NCBI RefSeq assembly: GCF_004514425.2
Contig: NZ_MYFN02000004.1
Location: forward strand, 310,001 to 374,000
Source of the DNA: Shinella sumterensis
GTDB lineage: Bacteria > Pseudomonadota > Alphaproteobacteria > Rhizobiales > Rhizobiaceae
DNA length: 64,000 bases
Direction: 5' to 3'
Shown here: positions 36,823 to 45,470 of the stretch, piece after piece
Layout: the number at the start of each line of letters is the position of its first letter
Position numbering within the stretch: the stretch's first letter is position 1
The notes under the pieces: model-generated
Database searches by the model: none
The model's input: the letters and a program-made list of their open reading frames with translations, nothing else
What the model was told of the DNA's origin: nothing
Program-made: the position numbers and the translations under genes

Positions 36823-37992
36823 CTACTTCTTCACGGCCTCGTAGCGCCGTTCGTAGCGGTTGCCCAGGCTGGTGAGAAGTTCGTAGTCGACGGTGCCGGC
36901 GGCGCGCGCCACATCCTCGATCGGCATGGTCCTGCCGAAGAGTTCGATGAAGTCGCCCGGCCGCACGCTGCCGGCGGGCATGTCCGTCACGTCGAAATGC
37001 GTGAGGTCCATGGTCACGCGGCCGATGACCGGCACGGGGCGGCCATGCAGCATGCCGCTCGGGCCGGCAAGGCCGGTCCGGCGCAGCGGTATGCCGGCGC
37101 TGGAAAGGCTGCGCATATAGCCGTCCGCATAGCCGATGGCGGCGATGGCGACGCGCGTATCGCGGGCGCAGACCACGGCGGCGCCGTAGCCGACGCTTTC
37201 GCCGGCCTTCACGTCGCGCACCTGGAGAATGCGCGCCTCGGCCGTGACGACCGGTTTCATCGGGTTCGGCACGCCATTGACCGCGGCCCCGCCATAAAGC
37301 GCGATGCCGGGGCGGGTGAGGGTGAAGTGATAGTCCTCGCCGAGAAAGATGCCGGCGGAATTGGCAAGCGTCGCGTCGATATCGCCGAAGGCGGAAACGA
37401 CGCTGCGGAAGCGCTGGAGCTGCTGTCGGTTGAGCGCGTGGGACGGCTCGTCGGCGCAGGCGAGGTGGCTCAGAAGCATGATCGGCGAGAAGCTCGCGGG
37501 ACGCGCGATGTCGTCGGCCAGCGCCAGCGCATCCTCCACCCTCAGCCCCAGACGGCTCATGCCGGTATCGACATGCAGCACGCAGGGAATGTCCCCGCCG
37601 TCGGCGATCGCCGACATGAACACCACCAGCTGCTCCTCGGACACGATGACGGGCACGAGGTCGAATTCGAAGAACAGCCGCTCGGCGCCCGCCCACATGC
37701 CCGAAAGCACATAGATGCGCGCATCGGGCAGGGCAGTGCGGACCGCAGCCCCTTCGGCCGGTGTGGCGACGAAGAAATCGCGCGCGCCGGCCTGGTGGAA
37801 GGTTTTGGCGGCCGGCTCCAGCCCGATGCCATAGGCGTCGGCCTTCAGCACGGCGGCGGTGCGTGCCGCGCCCGAGCGGCGGGCCATCGCGCGCCAGTTG
37901 TCGGCAAGCGCGGAAAGGTCGATCGTCAGGCGGGCATGATCCTCGCCTGCGACGGGAAGCGTGGGGCGGCCGGAAGCTGGATGTTTGCTCAT
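36823..37992 (-). CDS. alr: Alanine racemase
   Basis: It interconverts L- and D-alanine for peptidoglycan. The 389-residue protein has the PLP lysine K50 in AVLKADAYGIG, the catalytic Tyr in SVGYGAAV, and conserved MSRLGLR and GRVTMD motifs. The ATG at 37992 is used; longer frames run into the divergent exported protein's region. Belongs to the dnaB-alr-radA block typical of rhizobia. Confidence 0.95.
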   Translation of the reverse strand: MSKHPASGRPTLPVAGEDHARLTIDLSALADNWRAMARRSGAARTAAVLKADAYGIGLEPAAKTFHQAGARDFFVATPAEGAAVRTALPDARIYVLSGMWAGAERLFFEFDLVPVIVSEEQLVVFMSAIADGGDIPCVLHVDTGMSRLGLRVEDALALADDIARPASFSPIMLLSHLACADEPSHALNRQQLQRFRSVVSAFGDIDATLANSAGIFLGEDYHFTLTRPGIALYGGAAVNGVPNPMKPVVTAEARILQVRDVKAGESVGYGAAVVCARDTRVAIAAIGYADGYMRSLSSAGIPLRRTGLAGPSGMLHGRPVPVIGRVTMDLTHFDVTDMPAGSVRPGDFIELFGRTMPIEDVARAAGTVDYELLTSLGNRYERRYEAVKK

Positions 37993-38094
37993 CGTGTGGA
38001 AATACAGCCTGTGGACTGTGGCGGCAATACGGTCGCAGCCCGCATTGCGGCGGTCCGGTGCCGGCCCTATGGTGCGGCGCGAACAGGAGCGACC

Positions 38095-38688
38095 ATGGCG
38101 CGCATAAAACCATCGATCCTTGCCGCTGCGACGGTGCTCCTGGCGCTGCCGGCCGTTGCGCAAGACGCCCCGACGGAAGCGGATATCCGCGACGCTCACG
38201 CGACGCTGCTCGGCCTTGCCCGAGACGATGGCAAGCCGCAGGAGGACGACAGCGCCGCGCTCTATTACTCCATCGTCGAAAACCCCGACGCGCCGCGCCT
38301 TGTCACCCGGCTGCAGGTGGGCGGCGTCCCGTGCCGCGCCCGCTTCATGTCCGCGCTGCAGTTTCCCGGCCAGTGGGCGACCGTGACATTCGGCATGGTG
38401 GACCTGCGCCGCGTCACCTCCGTCCTCGCCTATGCCTCGGCCGACGACATGATCGCCGGCGTCAAGCCCGTGCCGGTCGATTCGGACAAGGCGGTGCAGA
38501 TCGTTCTCACCGGCAAGGACCTGCACTGCGCCACGCGCGTATCGCTTTCGGGTGAAGCCGCTTCTGACATGGTCTGCGCCGACCGGCTGGACCTGACCTT
38601 GACGGACGCACGGGAAAAGGAACGCGCCCGCAAGGCACTCGCCATCGTCGCCGGCATCTGCAAGGCGCCGGCTTTCGTGAAGAAATAG
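38095..38688 (+). CDS. Exported protein of unknown function (197 aa)
   Basis: I do not recognise a family. A signal peptide (ARIKPSILAAATVLLALPAVA, cleavage near residue 22) is followed by a domain with three Cys (PCRARF, LHCATR, VCADRL) and a fourth in ICKAPAF, suggesting two periplasmic disulfides. The ATG has AGGAG six bases upstream. It is the only plus-strand gene between alr and dnaB, interrupting an otherwise minus-strand block, with a large repeat after it. Confidence 0.72.
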   Translation: MARIKPSILAAATVLLALPAVAQDAPTEADIRDAHATLLGLARDDGKPQEDDSAALYYSIVENPDAPRLVTRLQVGGVPCRARFMSALQFPGQWATVTFGMVDLRRVTSVLAYASADDMIAGVKPVPVDSDKAVQIVLTGKDLHCATRVSLSGEAASDMVCADRLDLTLTDAREKERARKALAIVAGICKAPAFVKK

Positions 38689-38706
38689 CATCGAAGGGCA
38701 CCGCCA

Positions 38707-38824
38707 CCCCCTCATCCGCCTGCCGGCACCTTCTCCCCGAGGGGAGAAGGAAGGGGAATGCGACGTCCCGATCTTCCCCTTCTCCCCCGCGGGGAGAAGG
38801 TGGCCGAAGGCCGGATGAGGGAGG
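38707..38824. repeat. Second-class rhizobial intergenic repeat, copy 1
   Basis: A roughly 118-bp element bounded by CCTCATCCGCC on one side and GGCCGGATGAGG on the other. Inside are CTTCTCCCC/GGGGAGAAG hairpins. A second copy occurs at 50407-50524. The termini differ from the RIME class with CTCCCCCCTTGTGGGG arms. It separates the exported-protein gene from convergent dnaB. Confidence 0.85.
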
Positions 38825-38844
38825 GCTCCGCCTCGTCGGACGCC

Positions 38845-40344
38845 TCAGTGCTCGTACTGGGTGAAGGACGGGTCGGCGAGGTCGGTGAAGCGGGTGTATT
38901 CCGACTGGAAGGCGAGCTTCACGGTGCCGGTCGGTCCGTGACGCTGCTTGGCGATGATGACGTCTGCCGTGCCCTTCACAGCCTCGAACTTCATCTTCCA
39001 TTCCTCGTATTTCGGATCGAACTCGTCGCGCGGCTCGAGGTTCTTCACGTAGTATTCCTCACGGAACACGAAGAGCACCACGTCGGCGTCCTGCTCGATG
39101 GAGCCCGATTCGCGAAGGTCCGAAAGCTGCGGACGCTTGTCCTCGCGGCTTTCCACCTGACGGGAAAGCTGGGAAAGCGCGATGATCGGCACGTTCAGTT
39201 CCTTGCCCAGCGCCTTGAGGCCCGTGGTGATCTGGGTGATTTCCTGCACGCGGTTGTCGCTCGACTTGCCCGAGCCGGTCATGAGCTGGATATAGTCCAC
39301 CACGAGGCAGTCGAGGCCGCGCTGGCGCTTCAGGCGCCGGGCGCGGGCGGAAAGCTGCGCGATGGAAATGCCACCGGTCTGGTCGATATAGAGCGGCACC
39401 TTCTGCATCATCTGGCTGCAGGCGACGAGCTTTTCGAAATCGGCCTCGGAAATGTCGCCGCGGCGGATCTTCGAGGAGGACACTTCCGTCTGCTCGGAAA
39501 TGATACGGGTCGCCAGCTGCTCGGACGACATTTCGAGCGAGTAGAAGCCGACGACGCCGCCGTTACGCGCCTTGAACGAGCCGTCCGCCTGCACTTCGGG
39601 CTCGTAGGATGCCGCGATATTGTAGGCGATGTTGGTGGCAAGCGAGGTCTTGCCCATGCCGGGGCGTCCCGCAAGCACGATAAGGTCCGAACGCTGCAGG
39701 CCGCCCATGCGGGCATCGAGCGAATGAATGCCGGTCGAGATGCCCGACAGCGACCCGTCGCGTTCGAACGCCTGGCCGGCCATGTCGATGGCCTGCGCGA
39801 CGGCATCGTTGAACGACTGGAAGCCGCCATCATAGCGGCCGGTCTCGGCCAGTTCGAACAGGCGGCGCTCGGCGTCCTCGATCTGCGTCTGCGGCGGCAT
39901 GTCGAGCGGCGCGTCATAGGCGATGTTGACCATGTCCTCGCCGATATTGATCAGCGAGCGGCGCAGCGCGAGGTCGTAGATCGCCCGGCCATAGTCCTCC
40001 GCATTGATGATCGTCACGGCCTCGGCCGCCAGGCGGGCGAGATATTGCGGGATCGTCAGGTCGCCGACCCGCCCATCCGTCGGCAGGTGCGTCTTGAGCG
40101 TGATCGTCGTGGCGATCTTGCCCATGCGGATCGTATCGCCGGCAAGCTCGTAGATCTTGCGGTGCAGCGGCTCGTGGAAATGGATCGGCTTCAGGAAGTC
40201 CGAGACGCGGTAATAGGCGTCGTTGTTGACGAGAATGGCGCCCAGCAGCGCCTGTTCGGCCTCGACGTTGTTCGGCGCCTCGCGATGGTGAAGCTCCGCA
40301 TTGTCGTGACCGGCCTGGCTGAGCTTGCGCACGGCATCATTCAT
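38845..40344 (-). CDS. dnaB: Replicative DNA helicase DnaB
   Basis: The hexameric helicase unwinds DNA at the replication fork. The 499-residue protein has the N-terminal primase-interacting domain (APNNVEAEQALLGAIL), Walker A AGRPGMGKTS, RecA-fold motif LDCLVVDYIQLM and the late SQLSRQVESR with arginine finger region. No intein. GGGGAGA lies upstream of the ATG. The upstream region carries an unusual number of GANTC sites. Confidence 0.97.
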   Translation of the reverse strand: MNDAVRKLSQAGHDNAELHHREAPNNVEAEQALLGAILVNNDAYYRVSDFLKPIHFHEPLHRKIYELAGDTIRMGKIATTITLKTHLPTDGRVGDLTIPQYLARLAAEAVTIINAEDYGRAIYDLALRRSLINIGEDMVNIAYDAPLDMPPQTQIEDAERRLFELAETGRYDGGFQSFNDAVAQAIDMAGQAFERDGSLSGISTGIHSLDARMGGLQRSDLIVLAGRPGMGKTSLATNIAYNIAASYEPEVQADGSFKARNGGVVGFYSLEMSSEQLATRIISEQTEVSSSKIRRGDISEADFEKLVACSQMMQKVPLYIDQTGGISIAQLSARARRLKRQRGLDCLVVDYIQLMTGSGKSSDNRVQEITQITTGLKALGKELNVPIIALSQLSRQVESREDKRPQLSDLRESGSIEQDADVVLFVFREEYYVKNLEPRDEFDPKYEEWKMKFEAVKGTADVIIAKQRHGPTGTVKLAFQSEYTRFTDLADPSFTQYEH

Positions 40345-40632
40345 CGTCCCGAATCTCCCCGTCCTCTTTTGCGAAGGTCGATGGTTTGGGTCATGTACCG
40401 GCGGGGGTCAAGCGCATCCGACTCACACCGGTGGTTAAGCCCGGTCTTAGACTTTTCCACAGGCAGGCCCGCCACAGCAAGCCCGGATTCCTGCGGGGGC
40501 CCTGGCTTTCGGTTGACTCGCGATGCGAATCCCCGCGCGCGTGCCACCGAAGCGGGGCGGCTTCGGCGGCGGACAACGCGCAAAAACGGAGCATGGAGCG
40601 TCCCCGGTGAACGCGTGTCCACCGGAGATTTT
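40345..40632 (-). promoter_or_regulatory. dnaB upstream region with five GANTC (CcrM) sites
   Basis: GANTC pentamers occur at 40351, 40420, 40486, 40515 and 40527, five within 181 bases; a random sequence of this composition would give about 0.6. Two of them form the ends of a near-perfect 17-base dyad (40515-40531). A possible -35 TTGACC reads on the minus strand near 40405. The rest of the 288-base gap holds no gene, only a CCGGTG/CACCGG inverted repeat just past the cfa stop. Confidence 0.6.
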
Positions 40633-41919
40633 TTAAAGGGCGGCTTCCTGGGGGAATTGCCGCGGGCCGCGCCGCTCGCCCTTGGGATTGCCCTCATGCG
40701 CCTTCAGGCAATCCTCGCCGCGGCCGATATAGTCGCGGGTCAGCGGGATCGCCTCCTGGTCATGCGCGAGCTGGAGCTGGAAGACGACGAGGTTCTGCCA
40801 GCGGAAGGCGCTCTCGGACGCTGCGAGATAGAATTCCCAGATCCGGCAGAACTTCTCGTCGTAAAGCGCCTTGGCCTCGTCGCGCCGGGCCATGAAGCGT
40901 TCGCGCCAGTGGCGCAGCGTCTCGGCATAATGCAGCCGCAGGATTTCCACGTCCGTCACCGCAAGCCCGCTTTTTTCCACGGCCTGCATCACTTCCGACA
41001 GGGCGGGGATATAGCCGCCGGGGAAGATGTATTTCTCGATGAAGGGATTGTTGGCCGTCGGCCGGTCGGTGCGGCCGATCGTGTGCAGGAGCATCACGCC
41101 GTCGCGCTTCAGAAGGGAGGCACTCTTCTTGAAGAAGGTCAGGTAGTTCGGCCGTCCGACATGCTCGAACATGCCGACCGAGACGATGCGGTCGAACGGG
41201 CCATCCGTATTGCGGTAGTCCTGCAGCAGGAATTTCACCTCGTCGCCCAGCCCCGCCTCGCTCGCCCGCTTCACCGAAAGCGCATGCTGCTCGTCGGAGA
41301 GGGTGACGCCGGTGACCTTCGCGCCGAGCTGGCGGGCAAGGTAGAGCGCCATGCCGCCCCAGCCGCTGCCGATGTCGAGCACGCTCTGGCCGGGCCGGTT
41401 GATGTTGAGCTTGGCGGCGATGTGCCGTTTCTTGGCAAGCTGCGCCTCGTCCAGCGACTGGTCCGGCCGTTCGAAATAGGCGCAGGAATATTGCCGGTCC
41501 TGGTCGAGGAAGAGATCGTAGAGCGCGCCGGTCAGGTCGTAGTGATGCTGGACGTTGCGGCGCGACCGCACGACGCTGTTCTTCTCGCGCGCCCAGCGCA
41601 GCAGGTAGCGCAGCCGCTCCAGCGCCCGGTTCCAGCGCGTGTCGTAATACTGGAAGTCGGGATTGCCGGTGAAGACGATCTTGAGCAGGCCGTACATGTC
41701 GCCCTCGACGATATCGATATCGCCGGTGCCGTAGTGGTGGCCGAGATAGTAGGCGGGGTCGACCGCAAGGCCCCAGAGCGCCTTGCGGCTGTTGATGCGC
41801 ATGTGCACCGGATTGCCCGTTCCATCCCCGAAGGTCTGGCGGGATCCGTCCGGGTAGGTGACCGTCAGATTTCCAGTCTCGACGAGGCGGGAAACGAGAG
41901 CCTGTACTATGAATTTCAT
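40633..41919 (-). CDS. cfa: Cyclopropane-fatty-acyl-phospholipid synthase
   Basis: The enzyme methylenates unsaturated acyl chains of membrane phospholipids using S-adenosylmethionine. The 428-residue protein has an N-terminal lipid-binding domain and the methyltransferase core SVLDIGSGWGGMALYLA. The conserved QYSCAYF, SVGMFEHVG and GGYIPALSE motifs follow. The ATG at 41919 with GACGGAG is chosen over the longer frame. It sits between rplI and dnaB but has its own terminator-separated promoter. Confidence 0.93.
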   Translation of the reverse strand: MKFIVQALVSRLVETGNLTVTYPDGSRQTFGDGTGNPVHMRINSRKALWGLAVDPAYYLGHHYGTGDIDIVEGDMYGLLKIVFTGNPDFQYYDTRWNRALERLRYLLRWAREKNSVVRSRRNVQHHYDLTGALYDLFLDQDRQYSCAYFERPDQSLDEAQLAKKRHIAAKLNINRPGQSVLDIGSGWGGMALYLARQLGAKVTGVTLSDEQHALSVKRASEAGLGDEVKFLLQDYRNTDGPFDRIVSVGMFEHVGRPNYLTFFKKSASLLKRDGVMLLHTIGRTDRPTANNPFIEKYIFPGGYIPALSEVMQAVEKSGLAVTDVEILRLHYAETLRHWRERFMARRDEAKALYDEKFCRIWEFYLAASESAFRWQNLVVFQLQLAHDQEAIPLTRDYIGRGEDCLKAHEGNPKGERRGPRQFPQEAAL

Positions 41920-42015
41920 CAGCAAACTCCGTCGCGCTTGAAAACATGGCGGAACGGGTCTGGTCGGAAACCGGCCTGAAGAGCGGCCCAACCGCCAATC
42001 CAGTCTAACGGCTAT

Positions 42016-42045
42016 AAGATATTGCTGGGAAAGCGGGGATTTCAA
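42016..42045 (-). promoter_or_regulatory. Putative sigma70 promoter of cfa
   Basis: On the minus strand TTGAAA (42045-42040), an 18-base spacer and TATCTT (42021-42016) precede cfa by about 90 bases. Confidence 0.5.
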
Positions 42046-42063
42046 CCCGTGTTTTTTGACCTG

Positions 42064-42098
42064 CCGAAACGAAGACGGGCCGGCAATGCCGACCCGTC
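42064..42098 (-). terminator. Terminator after rplI
   Basis: An 11-bp stem with one wobble (42074-42084 / 42088-42098), a 3-base loop and a T-rich TTCGTTTCG tail on the minus strand, 27 bases past the rplI stop. Confidence 0.72.
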
Positions 42099-42124
42099 CC
42101 GTAACCGTCCGTAAGGACTGGATA

Positions 42125-42703
42125 TTATGCTTCGTCTTCGTCGACGCCGTCGGCTTCCGGGTCGAAGAAGTCGGCTGCCGTCAGCGCGTCTTCGTCGACG
42201 CCGTAGATGGCGTCGGCCGAGGTCAGGCTTTCGCCCTTGGCCTGGCGCTCGGCTTCATCGGCCGAACGGGCAACGTTGAGCTCGATGGAGATGGCGACTT
42301 CGGCATGCAGGTGCAGCACGACCTTGTGCAGGCCGATGGCCTTGATCGGCGTGTTGAGCTCGACCTGGTTGCGGCCGACGTTGAAGCCTTCGGCTTCCAG
42401 CACTTCGATGATGTCGCGGGCAGCGACCGAACCGTAGAGCTGGCCGGTTTCGCCGGCGGAGCGGACGATGACGAAGGACTTGCCGTCGAGCTTTTCGGCA
42501 ACGGCCTGGGCTTCGGACTTGCGCTCCAGGTTACGGGCTTCGAGCGTCGCACGCTCGGCTTCGAAGCGCTTCTTGTTGGCTTCGTTGGCGCGCAGCGCCT
42601 TGCCCTGCGGCAGCAGGAAGTTGCGGGCGAAGCCGTCGCGAACCTTTACGGTTTCGCCCATCTGGCCGAGCTTGGCGATGCGTTCGAGGAGAATGACGTC
42701 CAT
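42125..42703 (-). CDS. rplI: 50S ribosomal protein L9
   Basis: The 192-residue protein has the L9 N-terminal rRNA-binding domain ([28 protein letters not shown]) with a long connecting helix and the C-terminal domain. An acidic tail of about 40 residues (to DEDEA) is longer than in E. coli, as is usual in alphaproteobacteria. Last gene of rpsF-rpsR-DUF2232-rplI. Confidence 0.97.
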   Translation of the reverse strand: MDVILLERIAKLGQMGETVKVRDGFARNFLLPQGKALRANEANKKRFEAERATLEARNLERKSEAQAVAEKLDGKSFVIVRSAGETGQLYGSVAARDIIEVLEAEGFNVGRNQVELNTPIKAIGLHKVVLHLHAEVAISIELNVARSADEAERQAKGESLTSADAIYGVDEDALTAADFFDPEADGVDEDEA

Positions 42704-42724
42704 TTTAGAGTTCCTTTCTTGAGT

Positions 42725-43699
42725 TCAGGTATCGGGGTTTTTCTGTTCAGCCGGGCCGGTGGGCGTCAGCGCGATGGTGCGCCTCGTGTCCATCAGCCCG
42801 AGAATGAGGATGAAGAAGACCGGTATCGTGAAGAGCAGTACCGAGATGTAGGTGAACCACAGCGCAAGCAGCCGCCACGGCTTGCCGCGCGTGCGGAAAT
42901 GCAGGCTCGCGAAACCGGCGAGCACGAAGCCGGCGCCGAACGTGCCGCAGATCAGGGCGCCGATGATCGCCGGGACGCCGCCCGCGAAGGTGAGCACGAG
43001 GCCGCCGAGGAAGGCGAAGATCGCGTTGCGGTGCATGCGCAGCGTCGCGGGCATGTCCTCGCGCGGGCGCAGCCCCTTGCCGGAGGCGCGCACGATGAAG
43101 GACGCGATGTAATAGGCCGCAAACAGCAGGAACACCCAAAGCGCGCCCTGCACGAGCGGCAGCGCGATCGCAAAGACCGACTTCAGCTGCGCGACGGCCG
43201 CGGCATCCGGGTTGTAGAGCGGCTCCTGCGCCTTCAGCGCCTCGATGACCATGTCGACGAGCTTGCTCGCCATCTCGCTGTCATAGCCGACGATGGCGCC
43301 GACCGCGATCATGCCGAGCGTCACCATCACGGCGAGGTGGGCGAGGATGTTGGACAGCGGATACCAGGCGAGCGCGTTGTCGGGGCCGCCGAGCTCGGAA
43401 GCCGGGCGCGCGAGGTTCGCGAGGTTGGAAAGCCAGCCGGCCGGGATCAGCGTGATCAGCACGATCAGCGCGGCGAAATGCGACGAGACGAGCGCGGACG
43501 CCGTGACGCCGCCGGCAACGACGGCGATGAAGGCGCTGGCATTGCCCCAGCCCAGCCCGGCGATCAGGATGGGAAGCGCGGACGCTGCGTAAAGCACGAT
43601 GGCCAGCGACGACTGCGCATTCGCGCTCAGCGAAAGCAGAGCGGCGGTCACACCGGCAACGAGGCCGATCGCAATCGAGGTTGGCGTCAAGGTCTTCAC
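42725..43699 (-). CDS. DUF2232 membrane protein (YybS-like)
   Basis: The 324-residue protein has about eight membrane helices and no enzyme motif. Its place between rpsR and rplI is the conserved position of DUF2232 proteins in alphaproteobacteria. The family is proposed to relate to S-component-like transport proteins, but no role is established. The gap to rplI is 21 bases, so they are probably co-transcribed. Confidence 0.85.
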   Translation of the reverse strand: MKTLTPTSIAIGLVAGVTAALLSLSANAQSSLAIVLYAASALPILIAGLGWGNASAFIAVVAGGVTASALVSSHFAALIVLITLIPAGWLSNLANLARPASELGGPDNALAWYPLSNILAHLAVMVTLGMIAVGAIVGYDSEMASKLVDMVIEALKAQEPLYNPDAAAVAQLKSVFAIALPLVQGALWVFLLFAAYYIASFIVRASGKGLRPREDMPATLRMHRNAIFAFLGGLVLTFAGGVPAIIGALICGTFGAGFVLAGFASLHFRTRGKPWRLLALWFTYISVLLFTIPVFFILILGLMDTRRTIALTPTGPAEQKNPDT

Positions 43700-43831
43700 G
43701 TTCGCTGTCCTGTCTCATCAGACAGTTAGAGGAGGTTCCTGACCGATGGTTTCAGGACGGTCTCCCCAACATGGGATTGGTGGTCTCAAAAGACCGGCGG
43801 CTCCGATCCGCGCCCGACGCGGAAGGGAGAT

Positions 43832-43857
43832 GGGGAAGGCGGCAGACCGTCTTCCCC
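43832..43857. promoter_or_regulatory. Hairpin between rpsR and the DUF2232 gene
   Basis: GGGGAAGGCGG (43832-43842) pairs with CCGTCTTCCCC (43847-43857) with one G-T pair and a CAGA loop. No T run follows on the minus strand, so an RNA processing or attenuation site within the ribosomal operon is more likely than a full terminator. Confidence 0.5.
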
Positions 43858-43909
43858 TTGAGTCATGTGCCTCGGCCCGACGTCGAGTCAGGCCGCAGCG
43901 TCAGCGTGC

Positions 43910-44158
43910 TTACGCTACGACGTAGGGCAGCAGGCCGAGGAAGCGGGCGCGCTTGATCGCCTTGGCGAGTTCGCGCTGCTTCTTCTGGGAAACGGCCGTG
44001 ATGCGGGACGGAACGATCTTGCCGCGCTCGGAAATGTAGCGCGACAGGAGACGGACGTCCTTGTAGTCGATCTTCGGAGCGTTTGCGCCCGAGAAGGGGC
44101 AGGTCTTGCGGCGGCGGTGGAACGGACGGCGTGCCGGAGCGGAAGAAACATCAGCCAT
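43910..44158 (-). CDS. rpsR: 30S ribosomal protein S18
   Basis: The 82-residue basic protein has the S18 core [20 protein letters not shown] and [20 protein letters not shown]. It binds S6 in the 30S platform. Second gene of the rpsF operon, 24 bases after rpsF. Confidence 0.98.
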   Translation of the reverse strand: MADVSSAPARRPFHRRRKTCPFSGANAPKIDYKDVRLLSRYISERGKIVPSRITAVSQKKQRELAKAIKRARFLGLLPYVVA

Positions 44159-44182
44159 ATCTATAATCTCCTTCTGCTTCGA

Positions 44183-44635
44183 TTACGCGCGGTCTTCGCG
44201 GGCCGGACGGTCGCCACGCGGCGGGCGGTCGCCGAAATCGCGGCGCGGACGGTCGCCGAAGTCGCGGCGCGGGCCGCGGTCGTCGCCTTCGCGGCGCGGA
44301 CGGTCGTCGCGGTCACGCTTCTGCATCATGGCCGACGGGCCTTCTTCGTGGGCTTCGACGGCGATGGTCATGTAACGAAGGATGTCTTCGTTGATGCGCA
44401 TCTGGCGCTCGACTTCGTGGATCGCAGCGGCCGGGGCGTCGATGTCCATCAGCGCGTAATGCGCCTTGCGGTTCTTCTTGATGCGGTAGGTCAGGGACTT
44501 GAGGCCCCAGTTTTCGACCCGGCCGACCTTGCCGCCGAACGATTCGATAACGCCCTTGTACTGTTCGACGAGAGCGTCGACCTGCTGGGCGGACACATCC
44601 TGGCGGGCCAGGAAGACGTGTTCGTAAAGAGCCAT
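44183..44635 (-). CDS. rpsF: 30S ribosomal protein S6
   Basis: The 150-residue protein has the S6 fold ([38 protein letters not shown]) up to about residue 105, followed by an Arg/Asp/Gly-rich tail with repeated RRDFGDRP units. The DNA shows a 24-bp tandem repeat (44226-44249, 44250-44273). The ATG at 44635 fits the family start; the longer frame lacks homology. The gene is preceded by a long structured leader. Confidence 0.97.
   Translation of the reverse strand: MALYEHVFLARQDVSAQQVDALVEQYKGVIESFGGKVGRVENWGLKSLTYRIKKNRKAHYALMDIDAPAAAIHEVERQMRINEDILRYMTIAVEAHEEGPSAMMQKRDRDDRPRREGDDRGPRRDFGDRPRRDFGDRPPRGDRPAREDRA
44226..44273. repeat. 24-bp tandem repeat within the rpsF C-terminal tail
   Basis: Two copies of a 24-bp unit differing by two bases encode two consecutive eight-residue RRDFGDRP-type units. 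Copy number may vary between strains. Confidence 0.85.
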
Positions 44636-44857
44636 GTGGCTTTGCCTTTCTTGCGTTTGCATATCACCCGAAACCGGCGCCAAGCCTCAACGACAGTTCT
44701 CAAAGGCCGAGGCCCGAAGCAAGAAAAGCGTTAATCCAGACGGTCGAGAGCGGAGACACGGGAGGCTGGAGCCCTTGGCTCCAAACGGCATGTCGCAAGG
44801 ATATGCCGGCCCTCCGTTCAGCCACCAGCCGATTGACCGGGTGTTTTGAACAGCGCG
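44636..44857 (-). promoter_or_regulatory. Long structured leader of the rpsF operon
   Basis: The predicted transcript start near 44851 leaves a leader of about 215 bases. It contains at least two perfect short hairpins (GGAGCC/GGCTCC at 44768-44782, CGGCAT/ATGCCG at 44786-44808). S6:S18 complexes bind and repress such leaders in several bacteria; whether this is that motif cannot be decided by eye. Confidence 0.4.
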
Positions 44858-44885
44858 CTTATACGGATTTTTCAGCCAAACGCAA
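44858..44885 (-). promoter_or_regulatory. Putative sigma70 promoter of rpsF operon
   Basis: On the minus strand TTGCGT (44885-44880), a 16-base spacer and TATAAG (44863-44858). The best promoter-like pair in the 351-base gap between rpsF and the divergent membrane protein gene. Confidence 0.55.
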
Positions 44886-44986
44886 GGCCTGCCGGCAAAA
44901 GCCTCTGTTTCGTTCTGCAACGCATCGCGGAACCATCCCCGGCCCGGGGCGTTATTCCGGCGATCTAACAACATGGAGTGAACGAC

Positions 44987-45355
44987 ATGCAAGACCCGAA
45001 CCTTGTCAATCGTCCCCTGGAACACAGCTCCCCGGACGGCCGCGTCGAGCGCCCGGTACAGGATCGCGATCCCGTCGTCGTGAACAACGCGCGGGGTGGT
45101 GGCTCGGGCGGCTGGGCCGTCGCGGTCATCCTCGCCGTGCTGGTCGCGGTTGGCGCCTTCTACTTCGTCGGTAGCGGCACGCCCGATAATGTCGACCCGA
45201 ACGCCAACACCTCGTCCATCACGACGCCGGAAACCGCACCGGCCGGTGGCACGGCCACCGACGGCCAGACCGGCGGCGCAACGACGGGCGGCACCCAGCA
45301 GCCGCTGAACAGCCAGCCCGCAGAAGGCGGCGGCGCCACGACGACCACGCCGTAA
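44987..45355 (+). CDS. Small single-span membrane protein (122 aa)
   Basis: Not recognised as a named family. The N-terminal 40 residues are charged, followed by one membrane helix (GGWAVAVILAVLVAVGAFYF) and a Pro/Thr/Gly/Gln-rich low-complexity periplasmic tail. The ATG at 44987 has GGAG eight bases upstream. Ends at a strong terminator, so it is a single-gene transcript. It may be an envelope linker or anchor; no function assigned. Confidence 0.75.
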   Translation: MQDPNLVNRPLEHSSPDGRVERPVQDRDPVVVNNARGGGSGGWAVAVILAVLVAVGAFYFVGSGTPDNVDPNANTSSITTPETAPAGGTATDGQTGGATTGGTQQPLNSQPAEGGGATTTTP

Positions 45356-45413
45356 TCTTTCCGAAGCCCGGACAAGGACAAACCCCAAGTCCGCGCCCGG
45401 GCCGAGGAAGCGA

Positions 45414-45449
45414 GAAACCCGCCGGAAACGGCGGGTTTCTTATTATATT
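45414..45449 (+). terminator. Rho-independent terminator
   Basis: An 11-bp perfect stem (45414-45424 / 45429-45439) with a GAAA loop and a TTATTATATT tail, placed between the small membrane-protein gene and the convergent aldo/keto reductase. Confidence 0.9.
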
Positions 45450-45470
45450 GATATGATCGGAATGCCGATA

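Noticed and set aside
38758-41979. A 1073-codon plus-strand open frame across dnaB and cfa
   Set aside because: It is antisense to two genes with clear motifs, and its product is His/Arg/Asp/Val-rich as expected from reverse-frame reading of GC-biased codons. No ribosome site and no recognisable domain.
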